This document shows positions 1 to 13,100 of a stretch of DNA of 64,000 nt, one piece after another (positions within the stretch are counted from its first letter, which is position 1; each line of letters opens with the position of its first letter). Both the position numbers and the translations under genes were made by a program. Source of the DNA: Scleromitrula shiraiana (lineage: Eukaryota; Ascomycota; Leotiomycetes; Helotiales; Sclerotiniaceae); assembly GCA_028455995.1 (NCBI GenBank), contig JABELC010000013.1, positions 930,001 through 994,000 of the forward strand, written 5' to 3'. Below the pieces are notes generated by a model that did no database searches, was not told the DNA's origin, and saw only the letters and a list, made by a program, of their open reading frames with translations.

Positions 1-157
1 TCTTAATACATCCCATGTGAGTGCGGTAGAGACCAGTCCTACGACAGTACCGATGAAAATGGGGAAGAATTGTCCCTGCCCAGTTGGTTAGCTAGCATTT
101 ACTTACTTGCGCCAACATGCATACCTGTTCATCATAGGAATAATCCGTTCCACTCAT
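1..157 (-). CDS. SEC63: SEC63 translocon subunit, 5' end only (partial)
   Basis: This is the N-terminus of the ER translocon J-protein Sec63, running off the left edge. Exon 1 is 157..125 and encodes MSGTDYSYDEQ. A 49 bp intron (76..124, GTATGC..GGGCAG, branch CTAAC) follows. Exon 2 is 75..1 and encodes GQFFPIFIG then a hydrophobic stretch, the start of the first membrane helix. The YDEQGQFFP block just before a helix is typical of Sec63. Family knowledge: Sec63 spans the ER membrane, carries a luminal J domain and recruits BiP for post-translational import. The J and Brl domains lie outside the window. Only 36 residues are visible, so the call rests on the N-terminal signature. Confidence 0.8.
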
Positions 158-879
158 CTTGGAGTTATTTTTCGGTCTTCAAGACCAATTCCTTCGCACT
201 GTACCTGCGCGCAAGTATTAAATGTGCGAAATAATTCCTTTATATTCTCTTGGTAAGACCTTGGAATAAAAGGTCATTTAGACAATATTAAAAATTGTTG
301 TATGTTCTTTGGAGGATGTAGTATTAATAAATTTGGACTTTTTGACTTGAAGCTTTTGAGATGTGGCTCCAACGGAACTGGCGTGTAATCAATCAATGGA
401 AAGGTCTGAGATTAGCTTAGCTACTTTTAGTATGGTTCATGAAGATCCACCAATAAAGAGCTTTTATTGGGTAAACCTAATTAGTAAATTGAAGTTGAGA
501 TCTGGACAGAGAATCGCCTCGAATTCCTCGAAACAATGACAATAACGGCTATATACGGTTATATGCCTACTATATCTACCGAAGTTATTGAGTACCATTT
601 TAGGAGTACCAAAGATATTTTAACTAAGATACATAATACATCCTGCATAGTTAATCTATATAACATGGATGGACTTTATAGTTAAATATTATTATTTATA
701 AACGTCATAGAGATCGATATTGTATACAAAGCTATTATCTAGCATCCATGTTCATGAACCTCATTCCATCGCATAAGTTTCGTCCCATCATATATACTGA
801 GATACCCAGCAACATCTATTTATATGACTCCAGTGCTCAAGCGCCTAGCAATGCAAATCAAAATAACTGACCTGATGAT
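158..879. other. Intergenic, SEC63 5' to RDH54 3'
   Basis: This AT-rich spacer should hold the SEC63 promoter (read leftward) and the RDH54 3' UTR. I see no gene, RNA or long repeat in it. Confidence 0.6.
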
Positions 880-3805
880 CTATCCCTTCTTGGTAAAAAC
901 AAACCCAACTTTACACCTCTCATCCTCTAAAACTTTGACCAACACCTCATCATCTAACACATTCTTTACTGACTCCAAATCGCCATTATTTGTGCTATCC
1001 TTTGCGAAAATAGAAGTATCGATGTGTTTATATTCCATTAACGCCTGCATCTTCTTGCCTTTTTTCGATCGTTTTCCCCGACTCATGTCTAAAGCAATCT
1101 TCTGTTGAGCTTCCACATTTGCCTTGGTTGCAGGAACAATGGCATAACCAGGATTGATCGGGAACTCATCCTCATCCTCACTATCATTGTTGTCACTATC
1201 CGCGATCTGATCTGTGTCGGTAGCTATCACAGGAGCTTCTGGTTCACCGATACCCAAGCCATTGCATTCACATCCAAGAAGGTCATGAGTTTGACATTGA
1301 GCACGAACGTCTAATCTGAATAGATCGCGCAGCTCGCTTGCCGAGAAACTCGCTTCGTTTTTCTTTCCGTCCATTACACTATCAGCGAGACCCATCTTCG
1401 TGACTTGCCGTTGATATATCTTCTCATCCATGCCTCCTGACATTAAGAACCTATATATCTTGACGGGACGTTTCTGACCGTCACGATGAATACGAGCCAT
1501 GGCTTGAAGATCTGTCGCAGGATTCCAGTCAACATCAAACAGAACGAGACGCGATGCACCAATAAGGTTAATACCAGCACCGCCGGATTTGGCCGACAGA
1601 AGGAAAGCAAAGTACTTTGAGGCCGGTGTCTTATTGAATGTGTTGACTAAATCCTGACGTTTCACTTGGGGGGTGCTACCATCGAGACGAAGGTAAGACA
1701 AGTTGCGAGATGAAAGATGCTGCATCATGAGGTCAAGAGTAGAGGTATAGTTTGAGACGAGGACTATCTTTTCATTTGTGGTGGTGGAAAGTTGCATAAT
1801 AATACGATCAAGAACCCTGAATTTGCTGCTTGCTACGACCGAGTTTTTCTTGAAAATCTCAGGCGGGATACCCTCTAGAAGTTGAGCAACATTTGCATTG
1901 CTAGGAGTATCTGCCTCAGTTTTCTTGGCGAGAAGGCTAGGAGCATTGCAAACCTTCTTCAACATGGTGATAAGTTGCAAGGATGCCTCTGAACTTCCAA
2001 GAACCCTGCCGAATACTGGTGAGGCGAGCACATTCTGATAGACCTGCTCTTGAGCTTGCGTCGGTTTGCAAAACAACACATATTCCGTCTTCGGCTTCAG
2101 GTACTTAGACAGAATTGATGCGTTCCTACGTAAAATGAATAGCTTTGTTAATTCTGATAACTCTTCTTCTCGAGCCGAACCTTTCTCGATGTCATTTTCT
2201 TTTGCATCTGGTTGTCTGCTTTTCAAGATGGGGCCTTCGAATGCCTTTTTGAATGTGTTATAATTGTTGAGAAGACCAGGATTAACAAAATCTACCATTG
2301 TAAAAAATTCCGATAGATCATTCTGTATCGGGGTACCAGATAAGATAACACGTCGAGAGGTATTCAGTGCTCGGATTGCCTGTGCCGATTTATTCTGAGC
2401 GGTCTTAAGACGATGTCCCTCATCGGCTACCACTATATCGATACCGCCTCCTTTCTTGAGTTCATCTTGTACCGTGCGCAATTTCTCGTACCCTATCACC
2501 ATAACACTATAACTCTTGCCATGAGTAAAGTCGGTAAGTCTGATATTCTTCTGACCATCGGCCACAAAAACTCCTATTCTTTCATTTCCCAGCCACTTAT
2601 TGAATTCGGCTTTCCAATTAGATATAAGAGTGACAGGACACACAATCAGCGCTTTCTTTATGACGCCACCTTCATTTGGGTGTTCGGGATTTTGCTTCAA
2701 CAACGTCCATAACAATGCAATTGTTTGTAAAGTCTTTCCCAGGCCCATTTCGTCGGCTAAAATAGCACCCTGACCATTGAAAGAACGGTAACCCATAACA
2801 CATTCATATAAAAACTTAACACCCTCCTTTTGATGATCACGTAAATGTCGTCCGACGAATGGATCAACAACTACATCTACTATTTCCTTTCCTTTGGAAC
2901 GTTGTGACTGTGGAGGTCGCTGCATAACGATTGCTCCAGGAGCATCAGGATCGTGGCGAGGGGTGGGAGATCCATTCTTGTTGGGCGGCATGATTGTAGT
3001 CGCCAGAAGTGGATTCTTAAATTGAGCCTTTGCCGCATTACTCTTTGGGGCAGAAGCATAGAAACTTTTTGCAGGGATTTCTGTGCCATTGTCGCTGTCT
3101 TTTCTCTTTACAAGGGGAAGCTTTGCTTTTGGCTGTAGGCCTGAAAAAGCTTTTTGTGTCGAAATTTGGGGAGCCGTGCTCATCTTGTTCTCTATTTTCG
3201 AAGCACCCAGTCCATTGTTGAGAAACGGTCGACCGGCCAAGAAGTCAGCTTTAGAGATTGAATCATCAATTTCGACATCTTTGCCACCGATCGTCAAAGT
3301 ACTACCAGGTAGTAGAGGTTCATTGTACATGCATCGACCCATATCTCTGCCATCGATGTTCTGGAGTCGCGCATATCCCCCAGAAACCGCAAGAACCCCA
3401 TCTCCATCCCAAGTTTTATGTTTCTTTGCTGTGAATTTGCGCCTAAAAATTTCAGTCAGCAAAGTCCTCACTGCCAACATTTTAAACCCACCATAACACT
3501 AGATAATAACCCTCGACACCCGTATTATTTTCCGAGGATGAATTGGCCGCTGGACTTGCTTCGACTGGATTCTTGACAACCAGTAAAGGTTTGCGTGGTG
3601 CTTTTGCAGCTGCGGATGCAATCGGTGCTTCAATCTTGGGAACTTCTTCGACATCATGTACTAGGAGGCGTCTTTTCTTTACAGGTCGGGCTTGAACCTC
3701 CTCTTCGGAATCCGAGATAACTTCTGTATCTAGAAAATCATCTGTTTCGACAGGAGCTGGTTTTGGCACACTCTTCAAAAGTGGAGGCCTAAATGGTTTG
3801 AACAT
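880..3805 (-). CDS. RDH54: Rdh54/Tid1-type SNF2 DNA translocase
   Basis: A 958-residue Swi2/Snf2 ATPase of the Rad54/Rdh54 branch. Exons are 3805..3492 and 3442..880, with a 49 bp intron (3443..3491, GTGGGT..TTTTAG, branch CTGAC). The splice joins YYLVLW to RKFTAKKHKTWDGDGVL, the N-terminal module typical of fungal Rdh54. Helicase motifs: Walker A DEMGLGKT at about 334-341, DEGH at about 444-447, SGTPIQNDL, and a C-terminal helicase half with SAKSGGAGINL and ARIHRDGQKRPVKIYRF. Family role: moves on duplex DNA, removes Rad51 and helps strand invasion in homologous recombination and meiosis. The acidic C-terminal tail (EDEDEF) and polar N-terminus look disordered. Rad54 itself is the alternative, but the WDGDG module favours Rdh54. 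Confidence 0.9.
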
Positions 3806-4329
3806 CTTATCTGGACATTGGTTGACAACTTCTAACTGAATTGCGAAGTTCGCGACTTATCCAGAGGAGACGCGAAACGCGAATCAGTGAGGCAAAACAC
3901 GGTATCACGTGCCAATATCCATCTCCCACTTCTGGTGCGTGTTCCTTCTATTTTTCAATGGCGGTTCAACATATGAACATCTAACAATTCATTCTGAGCG
4001 AAATTATTTTATATGCTTGTTGAATCAATGAATATTTGGATATGTGAACAATCGTTCGAAATACAGACATTCAAGTCGAAACGTACATGATTTGATTCTC
4101 TATTTATCGAACAAACATTCAAGACTTCAAAAACTCAGCAAGCAAATGATAGGAGTTTTTCACCTTTTTGAATTAACATTATCTCAACTGAAATCATTAA
4201 TCCTCACATCTCACAGAGCCTGATACACAATATAGCATTATAAGTACAAGTGAAATCTTATCCATTCATTAAATCCTTATTTATTCTTAAACTTCAGCAC
4301 TTTTATCAGGTATATGGTATATATATACA
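3806..4329. promoter_or_regulatory. RDH54 upstream region with paired ACGCGAA motifs
   Basis: Holds the RDH54 promoter and, further right, the UTP10 3' UTR. Two adjacent ACGCGAA heptamers lie at 3870-3883, about 65 bp upstream of the RDH54 ATG. They resemble MluI cell-cycle (MBF-type) boxes that control G1/S repair genes in yeasts. A CACGTG core lies near 3906. No gene is seen. Confidence 0.35.
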
Positions 4330-7300
4330 TTACTGGAGCATAGAGTCTAGACTCTCTCCCAAGACTCCTTCAATCTTTACAATCCAGCGGTTTGTTTCCT
4401 TCTCCACGATCTCATCATCGTCTTCTTGTAACTCACTAATGAATGGTAACATTTCAGGCAACATTGACAACCATTCTTCACCTAATCTGTCTGTTAAAGC
4501 TTGCTCGCATTTCACTGCGGCAAGTCTAACACTTGATGTCTCGGAACGGAGGTGCTTGAGAATCATACCGTTGAGCTCTTTATGATGATCGGAAGAATCT
4601 GCCGCAGCGGCAAGTTCAACAATTGCAGGAACGAGCTCTGAAACCAAGGGCAATGCGGAAGCGTGCTTGAATTGGTCGCACAATACAGGCGCAATTGCCT
4701 TAAAGTGGGATGGAGATTGCCAAAAGTCGTCTTGATCGTTCTCAAAACTTGGAACTAGAGCTTGAAGGACCTTGGCCCACAATGCGGTCGATGCGTCATT
4801 TTTGGCATCAGTTTGCTTGAGTACCTCCACAGCATTGTCAAGTAAATATGTTGCATAACTCGTAACAATAGACTTGAGGTTGTCGAAGAAAACGGCCATA
4901 AAACTGTAAATACTTTGCAAGCGCAAGTTTCTACCGGCTTTGTCTTTCTTAGGCAACGAAGAAGATGCCCATTCTACTAAATTAGAAAATATTGGCCTAA
5001 ATGTGGAGTCGTTGAATTTGTAAATCATCTCCAAGGCGACCTCGTTGACTTGTGTTTCTATTCCAGATATGGTTTCGTCATCGTGATCGTCTTTCTCTGC
5101 GTCGGTTAAATGTCTTCGAAGATCGAAGGCATTTTGGAATATTTTAGCAAGTACAGCGGAATGTTTAGTAACTACGCTCTTAGGGTGAGTCTTAATCGAA
5201 ATGCTAAGCATTTCAAGTTGTTCACGAATTGCCTGTAAATGTCAGCTGGATGTCTTCAAAAGGATTCTTGTATTTACGATGAACTGACCCATGTTCCTGT
5301 TGTCACAGCCCGGGGCCAATTTTGCTCCAAAGCCACGAACATACTCTTTGCATCTATTTGCTTTGCAGCCAAATGCAGACATTGCTCCCTACATTCATCT
5401 GCTTCGTCCTCAAGATCGTCCTCTGCAGATGTATTGGAGATTGAAAGAAGGGTATCTAGATATCCGCCAGAGATCATATAGGGAAGATGGTGAACAAGCG
5501 AGCTTATAAAAGAATAACCAGCATTGTGAAGCTTCTGGAGCTCAACATCCTCATTGATGCCGTTAGAAATGTACTCCAAAGCCTTAGGTATGGCAACGGG
5601 TAACACGGAAACTATTCCTTCCTTCAGGATATCTACCAAAGAAGCCAAGCACAGAAGAGCCATTACGCGCAATCGTGCATCTGTTTGACCCAAACAATGA
5701 TCGCTTGCGATCGTTTCAGCGGCAGCTGAGACAGCATCAAGATCTTTCTTGCCATATTTCTCCGATATTTTATCAACGCAGGCTACAGCCGTATGTTTAT
5801 AAAGAACGTCGGACGATTCTCGAATAATAGCCGTCAAGTGAGGCAAGAAACTAAGCATCGCCACTCTGGAAACAGCATCAGATGAACTTTCTTGGTCAAT
5901 GCGAACTTCAAGAGAACGCAAAATCTTTCGACGTAATGCTTCATTAGGTCTATCAAGGAGGCTTTCGATAGACTTGATGAATTCACTTGTAGAGAGAAGG
6001 CCTAACAGACTCTCGAGGACATCGCCGCAAGCATTGTGCATTCGTTTCTGGTCCTTTAGTGATTCTGCAAGCACCAATAGGTTTTCTAGTAAAGTAGAAT
6101 ACAATTCGCGGATTCTAGCAGCCTCCATATCATCTCGATCGAGAATCTTTGCTGTCTGCGAAATCAGTCTTTTTTGTGAAAGAATATGTGGGAGTAAAGT
6201 GAGCTCATTCAGAGCTGCTCGCTGTGGATCGATCTTTTCATGGGCCCCAAGCAGAACAAGAGAAAATGTCGGTTTCGGTTTCAGTAAATCGCTGATCAGA
6301 TCAAGATACTTAACCGCAGATTGGAGTTGGATCTCCACATTAAACGCATTTGTCAACTCTGCGGCGAAGGAATTGATATTATCGTTGACACCATATTTAT
6401 CCACCAGCATTATTAGTAATGCAAAAAGGAAATCTTCTGCTCCCAATGTTTGAACCAAAGAAATGAAGAGTCCCTTCCGACGATGCACGGGAATGTGCTC
6501 ATAAGCTGCTACGAAACTCAAGAGTAATTCAGCAGCTCCAGTGACAGGGTTGCCTTTGTCTGCACGTAGTGATGTGATGAGAGGTGGAATAACTTCCCGA
6601 ATAGTCTGGCTGATAACATGAGCAGAGTAATCATCATTCTGTCTTAATACCGAGCTACCCATGAAGGTGAAAATTGGCATCACACTGTGGAGAACGACTT
6701 CCGGTGCAATATCCGCAAGAGCTGCAATCAGTAGCAGAGCAGCGTTTTGGACTTGCGGGCTGGCGGTCTTCTGTACGCAGTCCACAAGCAAGTCTGCTCG
6801 GATATCAGAGTGGTCTAGCTCCATACCGGGGTTTGCTTTGAAGGCCTTCATGATGGACAAAAGACTATTTAAAACTAGATCTTGGAGATATGCAAGCTCG
6901 GATGAGACTTTAGTCTTGAAGTGCTGAAGTTCTGCCAATATATTGAAAAGAGGCTTGAGGAGCTCAGGGTGGTTGCCTGGGTTTGAACCATCAATAAGCT
7001 GCAACACAAATGTGACTTGACGAATAGCAGCTGTGAGTTGTTTTGGATCTTGCAGTGGAGACCTAGCAACCTCTCCATGACTAGTCCGGCGCCTCTTACT
7101 GGCAGGTGGTGTGTCCGCAAGTTTTGCAGTCGTAGGCAATTGGTTAATGAAAGTAAGAAGGATTTCTGTTGAGAGTGGAGCACTTCTTAGAAGTTCCATT
7201 GATTCCTCTGTCGACTTGACGTTGTAGTTTTGCCCGTCAGGAGAAGATTGGGAAGCATCCATTAACATCTGAGCTGTTTGTAACTGAATCTCCCCCTTCA

Positions 7301-9841
7301 AGGATGACCACATCTCTCGCAGTCTTGCAAAGATAGCTTCAAGTAGGGTAGGGCGATCCAAAGCTAGCTCACCATGTACAATTCGTGTAAAGAACTGCAA
7401 GCCATCTTTGTCATTTGCAGTAACGGTTGCCGCCGCCTGTTTGTCGAGTTCAGTAATCTCAAATTGTTCTTCGGTTGAGTGCTGCAATGCCGCCTCCTGA
7501 CTTAAAGAGGCCCATTTCTGGAGCACGGGAAGCAACACCTTTGTTCTTGTGGTACCTGCAACGCTGCGAACATGGTTTAGGGAGATGAGAAGTCTCAACT
7601 TGACCAAGAATAGAGGAGTATGAATAACGTGACTAGACATAAACGATAAGACCGAGGCACGAGAAGATTGAGGCAAGCGCCCGTCATTCTTTTTGCTACT
7701 TTCTACGCCACGAACGTTATTGAAGGATTGATCAAAGACAGATTCGATATGAGCTTTATCAAGAACGCATTCCTCCAAATTTGAAATAAGAACATCTCGA
7801 AGAAGACGGCCAGTAACGTCAGCCGGCATCCATTTTGTCTCTTGTGTCTCCTCGCCCAAACCATAAAGATCATTAATCGCCCACTGTGGCCGAGAATTGT
7901 TGGACTTCTTGCTCGAGTTTGCAGGGTAAAATTTCTCGATTGCGATAACTAGTCCGGCTGCAGCGCGACGAACTTTTGAAGCGGGATCAGCAAGTGCAGC
8001 AATGGCATATGGTATTATCGCCTGGATATCCACGTTTGAGCTTTCATTTTCCGACAAGTATCGAGTTACCATTTGAAGAGCCGAAACTCGAGCCATCACG
8101 GGATAAGGCCCACACCAAGTTTTAATGTAAAAAGTGAGGTACAGAGACTTCTCAAATGCACTTGATCGATTCAGAATTGTGAGCTCATCGAAGGAACCTA
8201 GATCACCAGCGTTAGCTGTAGCTAGCAAAAATGCTTGACACAGATCTGGGTAGATATTGGAAGTAGTATGTGACAAAAATGATGTTTCGGTAGCAGTTTG
8301 TTGTGGCAGTTGTTCAGCCAGTTGACGAAAATCGGGACGAGCTACTGTTTTCGAATCTGCATCCTCCATCGTTACATCCTCGGAGGCTGTTTCTGGGAGT
8401 TCTTTTCGTCTGATTGTAGTGCGTAGCTTCATCTCAAGCTCGTCCATATCAACATCTGTTTCCTTGATAGCGATCTGAACAACAAATCCAACATGCCCAG
8501 AAAGTTGTGTCAACTGTACTAACGATGATGCAAGGTGAGGACGTGTATTATTTTCAGAGTCCGTAGTGTCATCGATGCGATGCGCGACTAAAAGTAAATG
8601 TTTTACAACAACTGTAGTCTGTGCATCACTGAGAAGGCCATTCTCAACGATTTGTTCTATTATTGGGAGACCTTGGACGTCTCCACTCTTACTGAGTCTG
8701 TCCACAAGCGCGAGGCATAACCCATTGGCGAGTCTATCAATGCGACGTTCTTTTCCAAGTTGAATCAATTGAGTAGGTAGGTTAGGAACCTTAAGCAATT
8801 CTTTCGTCACTCGTCTGGTAATCTGTTTCGCGCCCCTGTGTTGTGCTAATATTGATAGGCATACTAACCCAGGACGAACAGTTTCGGCGGTCCATCCAAG
8901 CACCAATGCTTCCATCATAGCTGTCAAGGTTTTGTCATCAAGCCCACCCTTTGAGGCCATAATAGATATTATCATATAACATCCAATGCGCAAATCGGGA
9001 ACCTTCTGCATTGCAAGACCCTCATTGAGTGTCGGTAAAAGTCTGATCATTACGTCCTGCTCATTTTGTTGTTGAACTCCCCTTCTTCCTGATCGAGCTT
9101 TATCCAGCATTCCACCTGTAGCTTCAGTCATTATCCCAGCCCAGAAAGCGAGTATAGCAGGGTAGTGATGTCGAGCTTTGCTTATACGAAGAACATAGGT
9201 ATTGAGTGTTGACGCAAAGACCGTACTGGTCGTTGCAGCATTAACAAACGCCTGTCTTTGGGGTTGTGTCAAAGATCGAATGTATGGCCCCAAGAAAGTA
9301 TATTCAACCGGAATCTTAGGAGGTAGTATAGATAGCAGTGTGGTGAAAATTGGAAGTGTATGGTAAGGTAAAAAGGTTGTTAATAAGAAGGATGTGTTGT
9401 ATTCGTGGATTCTGGTCAAATTAGCCTCATGAATTCGCAAGATACTTTGCTATCGTTCGCATACCTGAATCTCCTTACTAGCCACTCAACAGCTTTAATT
9501 GCTGGATTTAAACGCAGGCGACCACCAACTAAGCCTAGAAAAGCCTCCAATCTTTTGTCTAGTTCTGAAATTTCCGATGCAGCCAACTGAGTTCGATCCA
9601 CTGTTTGGCTGTGTTCACTGAAGATTGTCTTCTGAAACTCAAGGAATCGGCCATCGAGAAGACAAAGTTCCTGGAAACCTTCATGGCATAGTATATAGAG
9701 GGTGTCGAAACTTTGTGAAGCCGCAACTCTTGGTTCGAAAATCAAAGATTTCGAATGCGCAGCCTTTTGAGCTTTGAGATTCAACGAATTGATCGAATTT
9801 GTCGCAATTTGCGACAATTGGGCTTGAAGTGAGGAAGCCAT
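4330..9841 (-). CDS. UTP10: Utp10, U3 snoRNP-associated HEAT-repeat protein
   Basis: An 1800-residue subunit of the small-subunit processome (UTP-A/t-UTP complex), needed for rDNA transcription and 18S pre-rRNA processing in the nucleolus. Exons are 9841..9465, 9411..5289 and 5232..4330. Introns are 9412..9464 (53 bp, GTATGC..ACCAG) and 5233..5288 (56 bp, GTCAGT..TACAG); both restore one frame. The N-terminus MASSLQAQLSQIA and the block AVEWLVRRFRIHEYNTSFLL, split by intron 1, are typical of Utp10. The rest is mostly amphipathic helices of HEAT type, ending in the BP28CT-like C-terminal region and an acidic EDDDEIVEKE segment. Length matches fungal Utp10 (about 1800). It is divergent from the NRDE-2 gene, with 307 bp between the starts. 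Confidence 0.93.
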
Positions 9842-10148
9842 TCTATGAATTCGAATCGATATCAGGGAATCAGAAATTAGGGCATGTCGAGGTTAACGTC
9901 TTAGGTTTCCTGGTGATCAAAAGAAAATTCGAGTTCTATCGTTATCAAGAAAAAAAATAATATCTTGTCGGATCAACTTATCGGATAAACTTAACACCGA
10001 TAGATAATTGTTCTATCAATCGCTGCTTTAGAATTAGATTCAATGCCGTATTGCCACGACAATTTCTATCAACAACTTTTTGTAGCAAAAGACTTATTGA
10101 ATTTTAGATCGATGAGTCAAACTATATCGTGAACCTAGGTTGGTGACA
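9842..10148. promoter_or_regulatory. Shared UTP10 / NRDE-2 divergent promoter
   Basis: A 307 bp gap between two divergent ATGs must hold both promoters. It contains two near copies of a TTATCGG/CCGATAG motif around 9965-10005. I recognise no established binding site. Confidence 0.4.
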
Positions 10149-13100
10149 ATGTCTGAATCCAAATCTTCCGTGCCTAAATTTGCGTCTTTCAGACCGAAAC
10201 CTAGCTCGACCGCAGAACGTGAGCCTAAGCTAGCTAGTAGAGACAAGTCTGATTCTCAGGAACAAGAGCGTAAAACACATCAACGACGTCACAGATCTCG
10301 AAGCAGGGAAGATCATAGGACTAGAAGTAGAGAAAGAAGGCAAAAGCGAGAATCACGAGAGTCACGAGATTCACGTGAAGAGGGGGGAGACTCAGCGAAA
10401 CCTCCTCAATCAGAAGTTCGGGATGTCGTATCTGATATCTATGTTGTAGATCGGAAGGGAGACGTGAATAATTTGACTTACGGAAGTCTTCACCGATACG
10501 ATGTCCCACCTTTCCATCGGATCGGATACGGGCACATTCTTGGTGCTTCTCGGGACATTAAAATAGATAGAACTTATGAGGATGATAAAAGCATTGTCCT
10601 CACCAACTTAAGAGAATCCAAAGATAATTTACGAGAGAAATATCTTTTCTCAAAAGTTGAGAGAGAGCGTCCGCGACTGTTAAAGATTCGCCCCCAAGCT
10701 TTGGTCAGGGAGCCATTTCTTGACCATGCAGACTTTGTTCCACTTCAGACATCCAGGCGCAGAAAACGCAAAAGATCGATTAAGGGAAGTGCTTCGGGTT
10801 CTGAGTCCGACCATGATGAGACGCATTATCGATCAATTGAAGGAAAAGCAAAAGTACCAACTCAGCCATTAGACGATGCTTTCCAGTATGCTTCAGACAG
10901 CGATTCATCGGGATCAGATGTTGGGCGAATTCTGAAGATTGAGTCTTCCGTCAAACAGAAGAATATTGAGCTTTCTCGGAGAACTGATCAATCGCCAAAT
11001 GATATTGACGCTTGGATCGCATTAATAGAGCATCAGGACTATCTTCTAAAGGGGGGAGATGATCGTCGACGCATCACTAATGCAGAAATCAGGAGTACAG
11101 CCGATATAAAAATTCACATGTACGAAAAAGCTCTTGCGAAAGCTCAAAATCTACAAGATCGTGAAAGGCTCCTACTGGGGCTAATGGCAGAGGGTGCAAA
11201 ATTATGGGAGATTAAGGTCCAGTCAGAAAGATGGGCACAGATTGCTAAAAACAACATTGATAGTCTGGTTTTGTGGAAGAGCTATCTAGATTTCAGACAA
11301 ACAAACTTTCTAACGTTTCAAAGCGAAGAAGTGCGTGAAATCTTCACTAGCAGGATTGCCTCTCTTACAAAGAGCATCAAGTCTGCCTCCGACCTACAAC
11401 TGGAACTACTTTACCAGCAGCTTATATATGTAATTCTCAGATTAACCACTTTTCTGCGCGAATCGGGTTTCGTCGAATTGGCGGTTGCGATATGGCAGGG
11501 CATTTTGGAACTCAATTTCTATGAGCCGACTAGCAAGATTTCTAAGGATGAAGCAACCAAATTGTTCGGAGAGTTCTGGGAAGCGGAAGTACCACGGATT
11601 GGTGAACCAGGGTCTCTGGGGTGGCACACGTTTATAGAGACAAGTGACGATTTGGCTGCATTAGAGTCTCAAATAGACGAGCCAGAAAACCAATTGAATG
11701 GGAGAGATCTCTTCAAAAGTTGGGTTGCCGCAGAACGTTCTCGGATTAAAGCCTCTAGGACTCCTGCAAGAACTATGGATGAGACAGTTGAAGACGATCC
11801 ATATAGAGTCATCTTGTTTTCGGATATCGAGAACTTTCTCATACTGTTACCAAAACAGGTTGAGCATCTACGGAAATCACTTCTGAATGCTTTTTTAACT
11901 TTTTGTCATTTGCCATATATGCCCGATCAAGAGCGAGAAACCTCACTCAACTGGTCTACTGATACATTTTTAAACCATGGATTACTTGACTGTAGTTTGG
12001 AATACACCAAAAGAAATTACTTGGTCAAATCGGATGAGGGTTCTGTCGAGTTGAAACCATCACAGGCATCAATACTAGCATGCCCAATATCTGATTTTGC
12101 CATGGCGCCAGAGTCTGTATTTAGCGAGAACTGGTTCAAGAGCTTCAGATCATGGCGAGAAGTATATGGTGGTGAGAATGAAGGTCCTATTCCCTATACA
12201 TGGGTCCGAAATACGCTTACGCAACTCAGTCAAATATATTCTGACGATCAATTCGCGGAATATCATTTGGCTTTTGAATGGAGAAATGAGCCCACCACTA
12301 TCAAAAAAATCGCTAAGAATCTGTTAAAACAACATCCCTCCAGCCTCAAACTCTATAATGCCTACGCAATGATTGAGTGGTCCCGAGGAAACAGAGAGGT
12401 ATCGATCGGTGTATATACAGCTGCCTTGGGGATGAGTAAATCTATATCAGACGACGACAAGAGAGATTCTATACACCTATGGAAAAGTTTAGTATGGGGG
12501 CATCTAGAAGATGGAAACATAGATTCCGCACTTCAGTATCTTCTTTCAATTCCTGACGGCACTCCTAACCTCTCTATAACAATGAGCCCCACAACACTAC
12601 TCAAAGCACAGCAATATTTATCTTCAACCCGCGATTATCTTCTTTCATTTGGCCATCCCACCCACTCAATCATCTATAACGAACTCCTCGCCCTTCTCAC
12701 CTACTTAACCAGCACCTCCACAGTCGATCCACAATCCCCAAATCAAGGCAACATAACCTCCGCTCTCTCAACATTCACCACCTTCTGCACCCACCTTTCC
12801 ACCCGCACCCCCAATACCACATTCCATGCCCTCCTCCTACACCACCAATCCATGGCGCGTCTCCTCCACCACCACACCCAACAGGGACCCTACCGACCGC
12901 AAACCATCCACACCCACCTCAAAAACTCCCTACTCCTCTTCCCCACCAACTCCATCTTCTTCACCCTCTTAACAGCCTTCTCACCACCCGCCTTAATCTC
13001 ACCTCTTTCCCTCTCAACCTTATTCTCCACACTAATATCCACATCCCAATCCGCCAATTCCCGCTCATCCCCCCTATCTCTCTATCTCCAAATCCTGCGC

